64,000 nt of DNA from a bacterium (GTDB lineage: Bacteria > UBP14 > UBA6098 > 4484-93). The notes below the pieces were generated by a model. It was given only the letters and a program-made list of their open reading frames with translations, did not search any database and was not told the origin of the DNA. The translations under genes and the position numbers were made by a program. The DNA lies in NCBI GenBank assembly GCA_021158465.1, contig JAGGUN010000028.1, forward strand, positions 85,871 through 149,870. The letters run 5' to 3'. Shown here in pieces: positions 54,868 through 62,580 of this stretch. Every line of letters begins with the position of its first letter. Position 1 is the first letter of the stretch.

Positions 54868-55876
54868 GAAGGATCTTTCCCCTTTGCATATCGAGCTCCC
54901 TGAGCGGGAGGTTCTCACCTGTGAATGCCCGGATGTGCTCGGGTTTTACCAGATAGAAGAGTTCGAGTATGTTGGTCTTGTCGATTTTGAGAATGCCAAG
55001 GACTGCCCCGATGAGCAGCTTGTTGAGTATCCCGATTGCCTCCTCGAGCGAGATGAGAACGGAATGCGTGGCAACCCCGAAGGATTTCATCACCCGATCC
55101 TGTATCTCGAGGGGGAGGATGTCGGTAAGCTCCTTACGTGCCTTTGTCTCGGCATCTACTATCTCCTCGGCGAACTCTGTAGCCGAATCGATAATCTCTT
55201 CCTCAGAGAGACCAAGGGATGCTTTTGTTGTTGCCTCCACGAGGACAGAGTCGGGTGAGAATATCCTCAACTGCAGGTTGTGTCGAAGCATCATCTCCTT
55301 GAGCAGGTCGAATTTCTTGAGGATTATTATCCCAGGGATGAGGAGGAGTACGCCTGCTCGGAAGCCTGTTCCACAGGAGAGGAGGTCGCTCGTCAGGTAA
55401 CCGAACTGCTTGTCGAAGGCGAACTGGAAGGATTCTTCCAAGGCGTCCTCGATGAAGAACAGCTTTGGGTAGGAGGAGCTTCCACCCTTGCCGGGGGAGG
55501 AAACCTTCATTGTTAGGTGATCATGTGAACAGAGAAGGATCAACAGGTTTTCATCCCTGCTGACGAAGGCTGCCGTACCTTTCTGTCTGGATGAGAGGAG
55601 CCTTGTGGGGAAGTCTCTCTCGGCAAGGTATCGCCACTCTGAGGGTGGAATCTCGTCGAAAGAGATATGGTACATCTCGTCCCCGAATTGCATCTGTTCG
55701 ATCTTCTGGGCGATGGAATCGGCGAGTGAGCGCCTCTCCTGTGGGGACATTCTGGCAGGGAATTTGTTCTTGCTGATATTCCTTCGCAAGGTAAATGTAT
55801 ACTCCAGCAGTATATCGGAGGTTCCGAGAGCCTCATATCGGGCAGGCAGGCGTGGTGGAAAAAGTTCTTGTATCAT
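54848..55876 (-). CDS. mcsB: Protein-arginine kinase McsB
   Basis: 342 residues with an ATP:guanido phosphotransferase domain. It has SLSEEEIIDSATEFAEEI, RSYPKLFFIED-like and the Cys-containing SCGTGFRAGVLLLIPG loop. McsB phosphorylates arginine residues to mark proteins for ClpCP in Firmicutes. It follows mcsA with a 4-bp overlap. ctsR and clpC, its usual neighbours, are absent from the window. Confidence 0.93.
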   Translation of the reverse strand: MIQELFPPRLPARYEALGTSDILLEYTFTLRRNISKNKFPARMSPQERRSLADSIAQKIEQMQFGDEMYHISFDEIPPSEWRYLAERDFPTRLLSSRQKGTAAFVSRDENLLILLCSHDHLTMKVSSPGKGGSSSYPKLFFIEDALEESFQFAFDKQFGYLTSDLLSCGTGFRAGVLLLIPGIIILKKFDLLKEMMLRHNLQLRIFSPDSVLVEATTKASLGLSEEEIIDSATEFAEEIVDAETKARKELTDILPLEIQDRVMKSFGVATHSVLISLEEAIGILNKLLIGAVLGILKIDKTNILELFYLVKPEHIRAFTGENLPLRELDMQRGKILRERLTE

Positions 55877-56361
55877 TTCCCCACTTTGTTTAGAATATCC
55901 CTTATCATTGCGGCATACTCGAAGTTTTCCTGCTTGATAGCTTCCTGCAATAGTTCTTCAAGGTGCTTTTGACTGCTTGAAAGGATGGTTTTACTTCCTG
56001 GAGAAGAGCCTGTATGCTTTGGAAACGGAACGAGCTTCTGCAGGATAGAGTTTATCTGTTCCCTGAAGTGGGTATAGCATTCCGGGCAACCGACAGAGTG
56101 GTGCTTGATCATATTCTCAAGCTCCATGCCGCAGGAAGGACAAGGGGGGATTTCTTCGCAGGGTGTAGTTTGTGCCAGTTCCTCGATGACATCGCTTATT
56201 ATGCTGGAGATGAACTTTTCCGATTCCTGGAACTGCCTTGATCTCAGGTACTGCTCGAAGCAGGCATCGCAGAGGTAGAACTCTTCTTTTCCCCTTCTTG
56301 TAACGAAGACAACCTTGTGGGTTGCTGGTTGTCCACACATCTTGCATCGAGCCTTACTCAA
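55873..56361 (-). CDS. mcsA: McsA-type zinc-finger/UVR-motif activator protein
   Basis: 162 residues. Two CxxC-pair zinc fingers (CKMCGQP...CDACFEQ and CPSCGMEL...CPECYTHF) and a C-terminal UVR motif (LLQEAIKQENFEYAAMIRD) match McsA, which activates McsB. TTG start with GGGAGGGG upstream, overlapping lolD by 8 bp. It belongs to the lolD-mcsA-mcsB-tilS operon. Confidence 0.92.
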   Translation of the reverse strand: MSKARCKMCGQPATHKVVFVTRRGKEEFYLCDACFEQYLRSRQFQESEKFISSIISDVIEELAQTTPCEEIPPCPSCGMELENMIKHHSVGCPECYTHFREQINSILQKLVPFPKHTGSSPGSKTILSSSQKHLEELLQEAIKQENFEYAAMIRDILNKVGK

Positions 56362-57049
56362 CTTTCCCCTCCCATTTGATTACTGAGAGCGTACCTCCGC
56401 TCAAAAGATACACCTTTTTTGCCCTTTCTGCAAGTTTTATATCGTGAGTTGCAAGCAGAATTGTTAGGTTCTCCTCTTCGTTCATTCGGCAGAGCAGCTC
56501 CTCTATCTCGTGTGAGTGTCTCTCATCCAGGTTTCCGGTTGGTTCGTCGGCTATCAAAAACTGAGGGTAGTTGGCGAGTGCTCTGGCGAGGGCTACCCTC
56601 TGTTGTTCGCCGCCCGATAGCTGATTAGGGAAATGATGTGCCCTTGAGCTTATCTCGAACTTGTTGAGCAGGGACATTGCTCTACTCCTTGCCTCCTCAA
56701 ACGCTCTGCCAGCCACAAGGCAGGGGAGCATAACATTCTCGAGTGATGTGAACTCCGGCAGGAGATGATGAAACTGAAACACGAACCCGATGAAACGGTT
56801 CCGAAGCTGAGCCATCTTCTCGTCAGAGAGTGAAAGGCAACCTCTTCCGTTGAGAAGGAGCTCTCCTGCTGTTGGACGGTCGAGCAGACCGAGTATGTGC
56901 AGAAGTGTGCTCTTACCTGTTCCGCTCTCGCCGGTCACAGCGACAAAGTCGCCAGGATTTATCCTGATGTCTATCCCTGAGAGAACAGTAAGCTCCTCGT
57001 TGCCGGAGCGGAAGATTCTCTTTATCCCTCTTGCCTCCACGATTGCCAT
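56354..57049 (-). CDS. Lipoprotein-releasing ABC transporter ATPase LolD-like
   Basis: 231 residues, MacB/LolD-type ATPase. Walker A is GESGTGKSTLL, the signature LSGGEQQRVALARAL, and Walker B LIADEPTGNLD. With LolC/LolE it extracts lipoproteins from the inner membrane. No LolC/E-like permease is adjacent, so it could serve another MacB-type exporter. The ATG has no ribosome-binding site and lies 11 bases after a -10 box. Confidence 0.9.
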   Translation of the reverse strand: MAIVEARGIKRIFRSGNEELTVLSGIDIRINPGDFVAVTGESGTGKSTLLHILGLLDRPTAGELLLNGRGCLSLSDEKMAQLRNRFIGFVFQFHHLLPEFTSLENVMLPCLVAGRAFEEARSRAMSLLNKFEISSRAHHFPNQLSGGEQQRVALARALANYPQFLIADEPTGNLDERHSHEIEELLCRMNEEENLTILLATHDIKLAERAKKVYLLSGGTLSVIKWEGKVE

Positions 57050-57060
57050 TAGAGTATATT

Positions 57061-57088
57061 AAAATAATCCAGGATTAACAATTTTCAA
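57061..57088 (-). promoter_or_regulatory. lolD operon promoter (leaderless type)
   Basis: Minus-strand TTGAAA (57088-57083), 16 bp, TATTTT (57066-57061). Eleven bases separate the -10 from the lolD ATG at 57049. It is back-to-back with the promoter at 57101. Confidence 0.6.
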
Positions 57089-57100
57089 CCTGAAAATGCT

Positions 57101-57128
57101 TTGACGAGGATGCTCTTTTGTGTATATT
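57101..57128 (+). promoter_or_regulatory. Promoter of the beta-CASP nuclease
   Basis: TTGACG (57101-57106), 16 bp, TATATT (57123-57128). Initiation near 57135 gives a leader of about 34 bases with AAAGGAG before the GTG start. Confidence 0.65.
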
Positions 57129-57168
57129 GGAAAACCTTGTGAGTGGAGAAGCATAGAAAGGAGAAGCA

Positions 57169-58560
57169 GTGAAGATAAGGTTTCTTGGAGCGGCTCGTGA
57201 AGTTACGGGGTCAAGGCATACTGTTTCTATACCGGGAGAATCTGTTCTCCTTGATTGTGGGTTATATCAGGGTAGGAGGAAACTAACCTACGAAAGGAAC
57301 AAAAACATTCCGAGAGCCGTCATCAATGCCAATGCTATGCTGCTTGGACACGCACACATAGACCATTCGGGTAACATCCCCAATCTTATCTTATCGGGTT
57401 TTAGAGGGAAGATTTATGCCACATCGGCAACGGTTGACCTGTGTAGATTTATGCTGCTTGATTCCGCATATCTGCAGGAGAAGGATGTCGAGTATGTGAA
57501 CAAGAGGAAGAGGAGGCGAGGCGAGGAGCTTGTTGAGCCGCTCTATACGACTCAGGACGCGCTTGAGGCTCTTGACCACTTTGTTCCGAGGTCATACAAT
57601 AGATGGTTCAAAGTGACGAAGAACATATCTGCCAAGTTCTGTGATGCAGGGCATGTGCTTGGCTCCGCTATAACCCTCCTGCGGGTGAACGATAGAGGGA
57701 GGTCGTTGAAGATCGCCTATGCGGTTGACCTTGGAAGGAAAGGGATGCCTATCCTTCGCGACCCGGTGCAGATAAAAGGAGTGGACTATCTTATAATCGA
57801 GAGCACCTACGGGAACAGGCTGCATGAGAAGGTGGAGGAATCGGAAAGGATTCTCGAGGATACGGTCAATCGGATCGTAAGACAGAAGGGGAAGCTAATT
57901 ATACCATCCTTTACGCTCGAGCGGACACAGGAGGTCGTGTATCATCTGCATAACCTTATCGAGGAGAAGCGGATACCAGCTATCCCTATTTTCGTCGACT
58001 CTCCGCTTGCTGTTAATATAACATCCGTCTTCCGCAGGCATCCGGAGTGCTTCGACAAGGAGACTATGAGGCTTCTGCGGGGGAGGTCTGACCCGTTCGG
58101 ATTCGACTATGTCACATACATCCGTGAGGTGGACAGGTCCAAGGCACTGAACGAGATGGAAGGTCCTATGGTTATCATCTCCGCATCTGGTATGGCAGAG
58201 GGCGGAAGGATACTACACCACTTGAAGAACAATATCGAAGACCCGAGGAATATCATTATGATAGTCGGATATATGGCGGCTAACACCCTCGGCAGAAGGC
58301 TCGTCGAGAAAGAGAGGCAGGTGAAGATATTTGGCGAGTTATACACCAGAAAGGCGGATGTTGTGGTTGCGAATAGTTTCTCTGCTCATGCCGACAGAAA
58401 TGAACTCATCGAGTATGTCAGAAATATTGGTGAGGGGATAAAACATATCTTTGTTGTGCACGGAGAGGAGTCGCAAGCTATTCCTTTTGCGGAAGCGCTG
58501 CGAGAGATGGGATACTCTGTTACCGTTCCACACCTCGGCGACGAGGTAAAGCTCCCCTGA
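57169..58560 (+). CDS. Metallo-beta-lactamase/beta-CASP RNA-processing nuclease
   Basis: 463 residues. HAHIDHSGNIPNL is the metal-binding motif, DAGHVLGSA and VDLGRKG follow, the beta-CASP part has IISASGMAEGGRILHHL, and the C-terminal NSFSAHADRNEL completes it. Related to CPSF-73/YSH1-type nucleases that process RNA. No KH domain is seen. GTG start after AAAGGAG. Its stop codon directly abuts that of the convergent BNR protein. Substrate unknown. Confidence 0.92.
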   Translation: MKIRFLGAAREVTGSRHTVSIPGESVLLDCGLYQGRRKLTYERNKNIPRAVINANAMLLGHAHIDHSGNIPNLILSGFRGKIYATSATVDLCRFMLLDSAYLQEKDVEYVNKRKRRRGEELVEPLYTTQDALEALDHFVPRSYNRWFKVTKNISAKFCDAGHVLGSAITLLRVNDRGRSLKIAYAVDLGRKGMPILRDPVQIKGVDYLIIESTYGNRLHEKVEESERILEDTVNRIVRQKGKLIIPSFTLERTQEVVYHLHNLIEEKRIPAIPIFVDSPLAVNITSVFRRHPECFDKETMRLLRGRSDPFGFDYVTYIREVDRSKALNEMEGPMVIISASGMAEGGRILHHLKNNIEDPRNIIMIVGYMAANTLGRRLVEKERQVKIFGELYTRKADVVVANSFSAHADRNELIEYVRNIGEGIKHIFVVHGEESQAIPFAEALREMGYSVTVPHLGDEVKLP

Positions 58561-60858
58561 TTATTTTAGTATTACAATCTTTTGAATAATGGAGGCTTGC
58601 TCACCGTTAAGCAGGAGGAAATATATACCGCTCGGATAATTTGAGAAATCGAATGAGAAGCCGTTCTCTCCGGGGGAGAGAGAAACTATTTTCTCCTGCA
58701 ATTTCTCTCCGAGGATGTTGTATATTCCGAGATTTGAGCTTGTCTTTCTGCTCGATATAATCTTGAGCTTCACCTGTGCATTTGCCGGGTTCGGGAAGAT
58801 GGAGACAGAGAACCTCTCCGGTCTCTTTTCCTCGATGGCTGTTGTATCGGCTGTCCAGCGGTAGATGAGAGATGGGGAGCCGACAGCGTATCCGAGGGTT
58901 GAATCGATGAATGTTATGTTGTAGATGCGCTCATCCGCTGGCAGAGGGATAATCTCCCAGCTTAGTCCTCCGTCTGTTGTGTGGTAGAGGTCGCCTGATG
59001 CGAGGAAACCCTCGTTCTCGTTTATGAAATGCAGTCCGCGAGGGCGTGGTATGTCGAAATCCCAGGAGGTAACATCGGAGAAGTAAGAGATATGCTCCCA
59101 GCTCAATCCTCCGTCCGTGGTCTTGAAGATTTTGGAGTTCCCGTTGACAAACCAGCCGAGTGTATCGTTCAGGAAGAATATATCCAGGATTCCTCCGGCG
59201 GAGCGGATTTCCAGTGTTTCCCAGCTCTCGCCGCCATCCTCTGTTCTGTATAGTGTGTCGTCGTAGGTGCCGATGAACCCGAGAAGCGAATCGTAGAAAT
59301 AGACCGAATACATAGGTATCGGCAGGTTGAGCGGTGGGTAATCGTATCGGCTCCAGGTTTCTCCGCCGTCTGTGGAGAATGTAACATTGGATATGCCCTC
59401 GCGCCATCTCGTTTGTATCCCGACCGCCCAGATGTGAAGCGAATCGGCAACGGCAATGTCCCAGAACTCCGTCACCGTGTCCTCGAAGCAGGTCCACCAA
59501 CTGTGCCCACCATCTGTTGTTCTTCTGATGGTGTAGCAGTCATTGAGATTATATATCCTCTGGATGAGGAAGCCGTATCGCGAGTTCCACATATCTATGG
59601 TCGGCTCCCATCCGAAGAAGTATGGCTCTGCCCAGATATCCGTGAGGTCGGAGGCGTCTGGATTGCGGAAGTGGTAGATGTATGATTGTACCAGATAGTC
59701 CGATATCCAGACATTGCTGTCAGGGGTGGAGCAGATGTGGAGGTATGTGCATATATCGATTGGGAATACCCTGTTCCAGGATGCTCCTCCGTCCTCGGTG
59801 AAGTAGACATTCTTGGTTGAGCCGACCCAGACCGTGTCCTCTCCGAGGCTCTTTACGAATGTGTACAGGTCCGAGCGATAAGACGGTGGCTCGATAATCT
59901 CCCAGGTTGCCCCCATATCTGATGTTATTGCGATGCAATAATGGACATCCTCACCGGCAGAATAGAGTATGATGTTTCCGCCCGAATACGCTACTTTATA
60001 GTATCCGTCGTAAAAGTAATCTATAAGCACAGTATCCCATTCTGCTCCGCCTGTTTCGGTGTACAGTACCCCGAATTCCTTCTGGCTCGGCCAGCAGGTG
60101 AGTTCACCGTACATCAGTCCCGGGTAAGTGATTATGAAGGTATCAAGCCCTGTCGGTATCACCGTCCGTATCAATATCGAGGGGGGAAGAGGAGGCGTAA
60201 ATAACAGGGTGGATGTTTCTCCTCTGTCGTATGTGGCGTAGACTCTATTATCACCTCTCCAGTGGTAGTAATAAACGGAATCGTTGAACCAGGAAACCCG
60301 AATGTCGAATCCAAGCCAGTGTGACCTTTCCCAGCTCTCGCCGCCGTCGGTGGTGTAGACGACGAATGCACTATCTGCCGAGCCCCATGCATCACATACT
60401 ATAGTCAGGGAGTCGATGAAACTGCCTCCTCCGGGGTAAAACCCTGTTCCTGGAATTGTTGAAGGGGCAAGTATGGTATCCCAGGTTGCGCCGGCGTTGG
60501 TCGTCTTCAGGATGTAGCGTAAAAAGCCGTAGATTGAGGGGTCATAGGTTCTACACCCGAGGTAGCCGAAATCCTCGGTGAAGAAACGCATACCGGTGAA
60601 CCCGGAGAACCCTGCACTGGAGGCGGTGATGACCGGCTCGAATGTTCGCCCACAATCTGTTGAACGGAAAACCCCTTTCCACTCATTGAGGAGGTAGTAG
60701 ACCTCGTCTGATATTTTCTGGATGTCCGAAAACCGTCCCCCTCCTACAGGCGATTTCTGGACGAGTTCCAAACCGGCAAAGAGACAAAAAGGAATAGATA
60801 GGATAAAAAGGATTAAAGCCCCCTTAAAAAGGGGGCTTGGTAGGGTGAACTTACTCAT
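58561..60858 (-). CDS. Secreted BNR/YCF48-like propeller protein with C-terminal sorting domain
   Basis: 765 residues. A Sec signal peptide (ALILFILSIPFCLFAG) is followed by many YCF48/Asp-box repeats of the type TTDGGLSWE, TEDGGASWN and TKNVYFTEDGG. The C-terminal 80 residues are a type-A sorting-like domain (SIFPNPANAQVKLKI, YPSGIYFLLL). The N-terminal SPLFKG comes from a palindromic repeat at 60816-60838. GAGGAG lies 7 bases before the ATG, which overlaps a small upstream ORF by 8 bp. Probably exported to the surface; ligand unknown. Confidence 0.87.
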   Translation of the reverse strand: MSKFTLPSPLFKGALILFILSIPFCLFAGLELVQKSPVGGGRFSDIQKISDEVYYLLNEWKGVFRSTDCGRTFEPVITASSAGFSGFTGMRFFTEDFGYLGCRTYDPSIYGFLRYILKTTNAGATWDTILAPSTIPGTGFYPGGGSFIDSLTIVCDAWGSADSAFVVYTTDGGESWERSHWLGFDIRVSWFNDSVYYYHWRGDNRVYATYDRGETSTLLFTPPLPPSILIRTVIPTGLDTFIITYPGLMYGELTCWPSQKEFGVLYTETGGAEWDTVLIDYFYDGYYKVAYSGGNIILYSAGEDVHYCIAITSDMGATWEIIEPPSYRSDLYTFVKSLGEDTVWVGSTKNVYFTEDGGASWNRVFPIDICTYLHICSTPDSNVWISDYLVQSYIYHFRNPDASDLTDIWAEPYFFGWEPTIDMWNSRYGFLIQRIYNLNDCYTIRRTTDGGHSWWTCFEDTVTEFWDIAVADSLHIWAVGIQTRWREGISNVTFSTDGGETWSRYDYPPLNLPIPMYSVYFYDSLLGFIGTYDDTLYRTEDGGESWETLEIRSAGGILDIFFLNDTLGWFVNGNSKIFKTTDGGLSWEHISYFSDVTSWDFDIPRPRGLHFINENEGFLASGDLYHTTDGGLSWEIIPLPADERIYNITFIDSTLGYAVGSPSLIYRWTADTTAIEEKRPERFSVSIFPNPANAQVKLKIISSRKTSSNLGIYNILGEKLQEKIVSLSPGENGFSFDFSNYPSGIYFLLLNGEQASIIQKIVILK
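60816..60838. repeat. AAGCCCCC-TTAAAAA-GGGGGCTT palindromic repeat
   Basis: An 8-bp perfect stem with a 7-base loop. CCCCCTTTTTAAGGGGG-type elements, often read as SPLFKGG, are dispersed in many uncultured-bacterial genomes. This copy lies inside the signal-peptide region of the BNR gene. Confidence 0.6.
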
Positions 60859-61150
60859 TGTCGTTCTCCTCAGGTGGACTGAAGGTTTCCGTGCAACAAC
60901 CTCTGAGGCACCAATAGGGTTTCAATCGGTATCTGTTCGCGTGTATTTCTTTGTAGGTCCAGGGTGATGACACCGGAAAAGGTCCATTTTCTCCGTATTC
61001 GCTTGTGCAGCCAGCTCCGTAGCCGTACAGGTAATACATATACCTTTGGTCGAGGTCGTTGAAGATGAAATAGCCATTGGGGCTGACGCAGGTTCTACCC
61101 TTAATTTCCCATTGTTTTTCGTTCTCGTTGTAATATTCAATTCTACACAT
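60851..61150 (-). CDS. Small hypothetical protein, fibronectin-III-like fragment
   Basis: 99 residues from the first ATG. CRIEYYNENEKQWEIKG and YMYYLYGYGAGC resemble strands of a fibronectin type III domain. The frame is open upstream of the ATG to a stop at 61225-61223, and the extra 24 codons (LLVRWKINLQR) look like an earlier strand, so either a non-standard start is used or the gene is a remnant of a larger one. The ATG has no well-spaced ribosome-binding site. The C-terminus overlaps the BNR gene start by 8 bp. No function assigned. Confidence 0.5.
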   Translation of the reverse strand: MCRIEYYNENEKQWEIKGRTCVSPNGYFIFNDLDQRYMYYLYGYGAGCTSEYGENGPFPVSSPWTYKEIHANRYRLKPYWCLRGCCTETFSPPEENDNE

Positions 61151-61330
61151 CCTCTGGAGGTTTATCTTCCACCGAACAAGGAGTGAGGAATCCGTATATA
61201 TATTCGCTTGAGAAGACTCATTTTACCCTTCTGCTTTTATTATATCGATTTCTCGCAAAAAATCCAGTTGACAATTAAGTTTTGCAAAATATATTTTCTC
61301 AAACTCAAGATTGCTTTTCGAGGAGATACG
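61151..61330. other. Divergent spacer between the small ORF and rnfE
   Basis: It contains the rnfE promoter and a good GGAG site. Apart from the upstream extension of the small ORF on the minus strand, nothing else stands out. An extended rnfE frame from 61208 is rejected because it runs through the promoter. Confidence 0.5.
61268..61295 (+). promoter_or_regulatory. rnfE-rnfA-rnfB promoter
   Basis: Perfect TTGACA (61268-61273), 16 bp, TATATT (61290-61295). Initiation near 61302 gives a leader of about 29 bases with GAGGAG before the rnfE ATG. Confidence 0.75.
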
Positions 61331-61921
61331 ATGGCGTTTGGTAAGGAGTTTGCCAAGGGAATCCTGAAGGAGAACCCTATTCTTGTTATAGCCCTCGGTA
61401 TGTGCCCGACACTCGCCGTTACCACATCTGTCGAGAACGGGCTCGGTATGGGGATTGCCGCGTCCTTTGTGCTTCTCGGCTCGAATATCATCATATCGCT
61501 TATAAGAAAGTTTGTCCCAGACGCCATAAGGATACCGATCTTCATCACTGTCATTGCGACATTTGTCACGATAGTCAAGCTCGTTATGGCGGCATATACA
61601 CCGGCACTATCCAAGGCTCTCGGGATATTCATCCCGCTTATCGTCGTCAACTGCATAATCCTCGGTCGAGCGGAGGCTTTCGCAAGCAAGCACAATGTCG
61701 TTGATTCCATAGCTGATGCTATCGGTATGGGGGTCGGGTTCACCATTGTTCTGGTTATAATTGGTGCGTTCCGCGAGCTGCTCGGCTCAGGAACGATCCT
61801 GGGACGGAGCATCTTTGGTGCATCCTATCAGCCAGCTCTCTTGATGATTCTTCCACCGGGAGGGTTCCTGTCGCTCGGGCTCCTTTTGATGTTTATACAG
61901 TGGTGTAAGAAGGAGAAGTAA
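61331..61921 (+). CDS. rnfE: Rnf electron transport complex subunit E
   Basis: About 196 residues with six predicted membrane helices. NPILVIALGMCPTLAVTTSVENGLGMG, only partly quoted, and FIPLIVVNCIILGRAEAFAS are hallmark RnfE/NqrD motifs, including the conserved membrane Cys pair that binds a cluster between RnfA and RnfE. Rnf couples ferredoxin:NAD+ electron flow to ion export. The ATG at 61331 has GAGGAG upstream. The usual preceding rnfC, rnfD and rnfG are missing: the next gene upstream is on the other strand. rnfA follows in an overlap. Confidence 0.92.
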   Translation: MAFGKEFAKGILKENPILVIALGMCPTLAVTTSVENGLGMGIAASFVLLGSNIIISLIRKFVPDAIRIPIFITVIATFVTIVKLVMAAYTPALSKALGIFIPLIVVNCIILGRAEAFASKHNVVDSIADAIGMGVGFTIVLVIIGAFRELLGSGTILGRSIFGASYQPALLMILPPGGFLSLGLLLMFIQWCKKEK

Positions 61922-62571
61922 TGGATTTCGGGCATATAGTCATCATCGCCATAAGTGCTATCCTCATCAACAACTTCATTCTGTCCAGGTTTCTGGGGAT
62001 ATGCCCGTTTCTGGGTGTTTCCAAGCAGACGGATACCGCCGTTGGAATGGGGATGGCTGTTATATTTGTTATGACAATGGCATCCGCTGTTACCTGGGTT
62101 ATCTACAACTTCTTCCTCCTGCCGACGGAGCATAATGTCTTTTACCTTGTTTCCCGCGCATTCGGCGGCGATTTCAAGCCCGAGAATTTCGACCTTGCCT
62201 ATCTCGAGACAATTGCCTATATCCTCGTGATAGCGACGCTTGTGCAGATAGTCGAGATAGTGATACGGAAAAGCTCCCCCACACTATATAGTGCCCTGGG
62301 AATATTCCTGCCGCTCATCACGACGAACTGTGCAATACTCGGTGTGGCGGAGTTGAACACGATAACCTACAATTATAACTTCATCGAGAGCCTTGTTCAC
62401 GGTATATCGGCTGGCATCGGATTCACGCTCGCTCTTGTCCTCATGGCAGGCATAAGGGAAAGGCTTGAGTACGCCAAGATCCCGAAGGCGATGCAGGGGT
62501 TGCCGATTGTTTTCTTTGTATCTGCTCTTATGTCAATGGCTTTTTTGGGCTTCTCCGGACTGAGGTTTTAA
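61921..62571 (+). CDS. rnfA: Rnf electron transport complex subunit A
   Basis: 216 residues with six predicted membrane helices. FILSRFLGICPFLGVSKQTDTAVGMG and IFLPLITTNCAILGVAELN match RnfA/NqrE. Its start, ATG at 61921, overlaps the rnfE stop by one base, with AAGGAG upstream. RnfA and RnfE share the fold and together form the membrane ion/electron channel. Confidence 0.93.
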   Translation: MDFGHIVIIAISAILINNFILSRFLGICPFLGVSKQTDTAVGMGMAVIFVMTMASAVTWVIYNFFLLPTEHNVFYLVSRAFGGDFKPENFDLAYLETIAYILVIATLVQIVEIVIRKSSPTLYSALGIFLPLITTNCAILGVAELNTITYNYNFIESLVHGISAGIGFTLALVLMAGIRERLEYAKIPKAMQGLPIVFFVSALMSMAFLGFSGLRF

Positions 62572-62580
62572 GGGGGGTAA

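Noticed and set aside
61208..61330. N-terminal extension of rnfE from 61208
   Set aside because: It crosses a perfect TTGACA/TATATT promoter; the ATG at 61331 has a GAGGAG site and matches the normal RnfE start.
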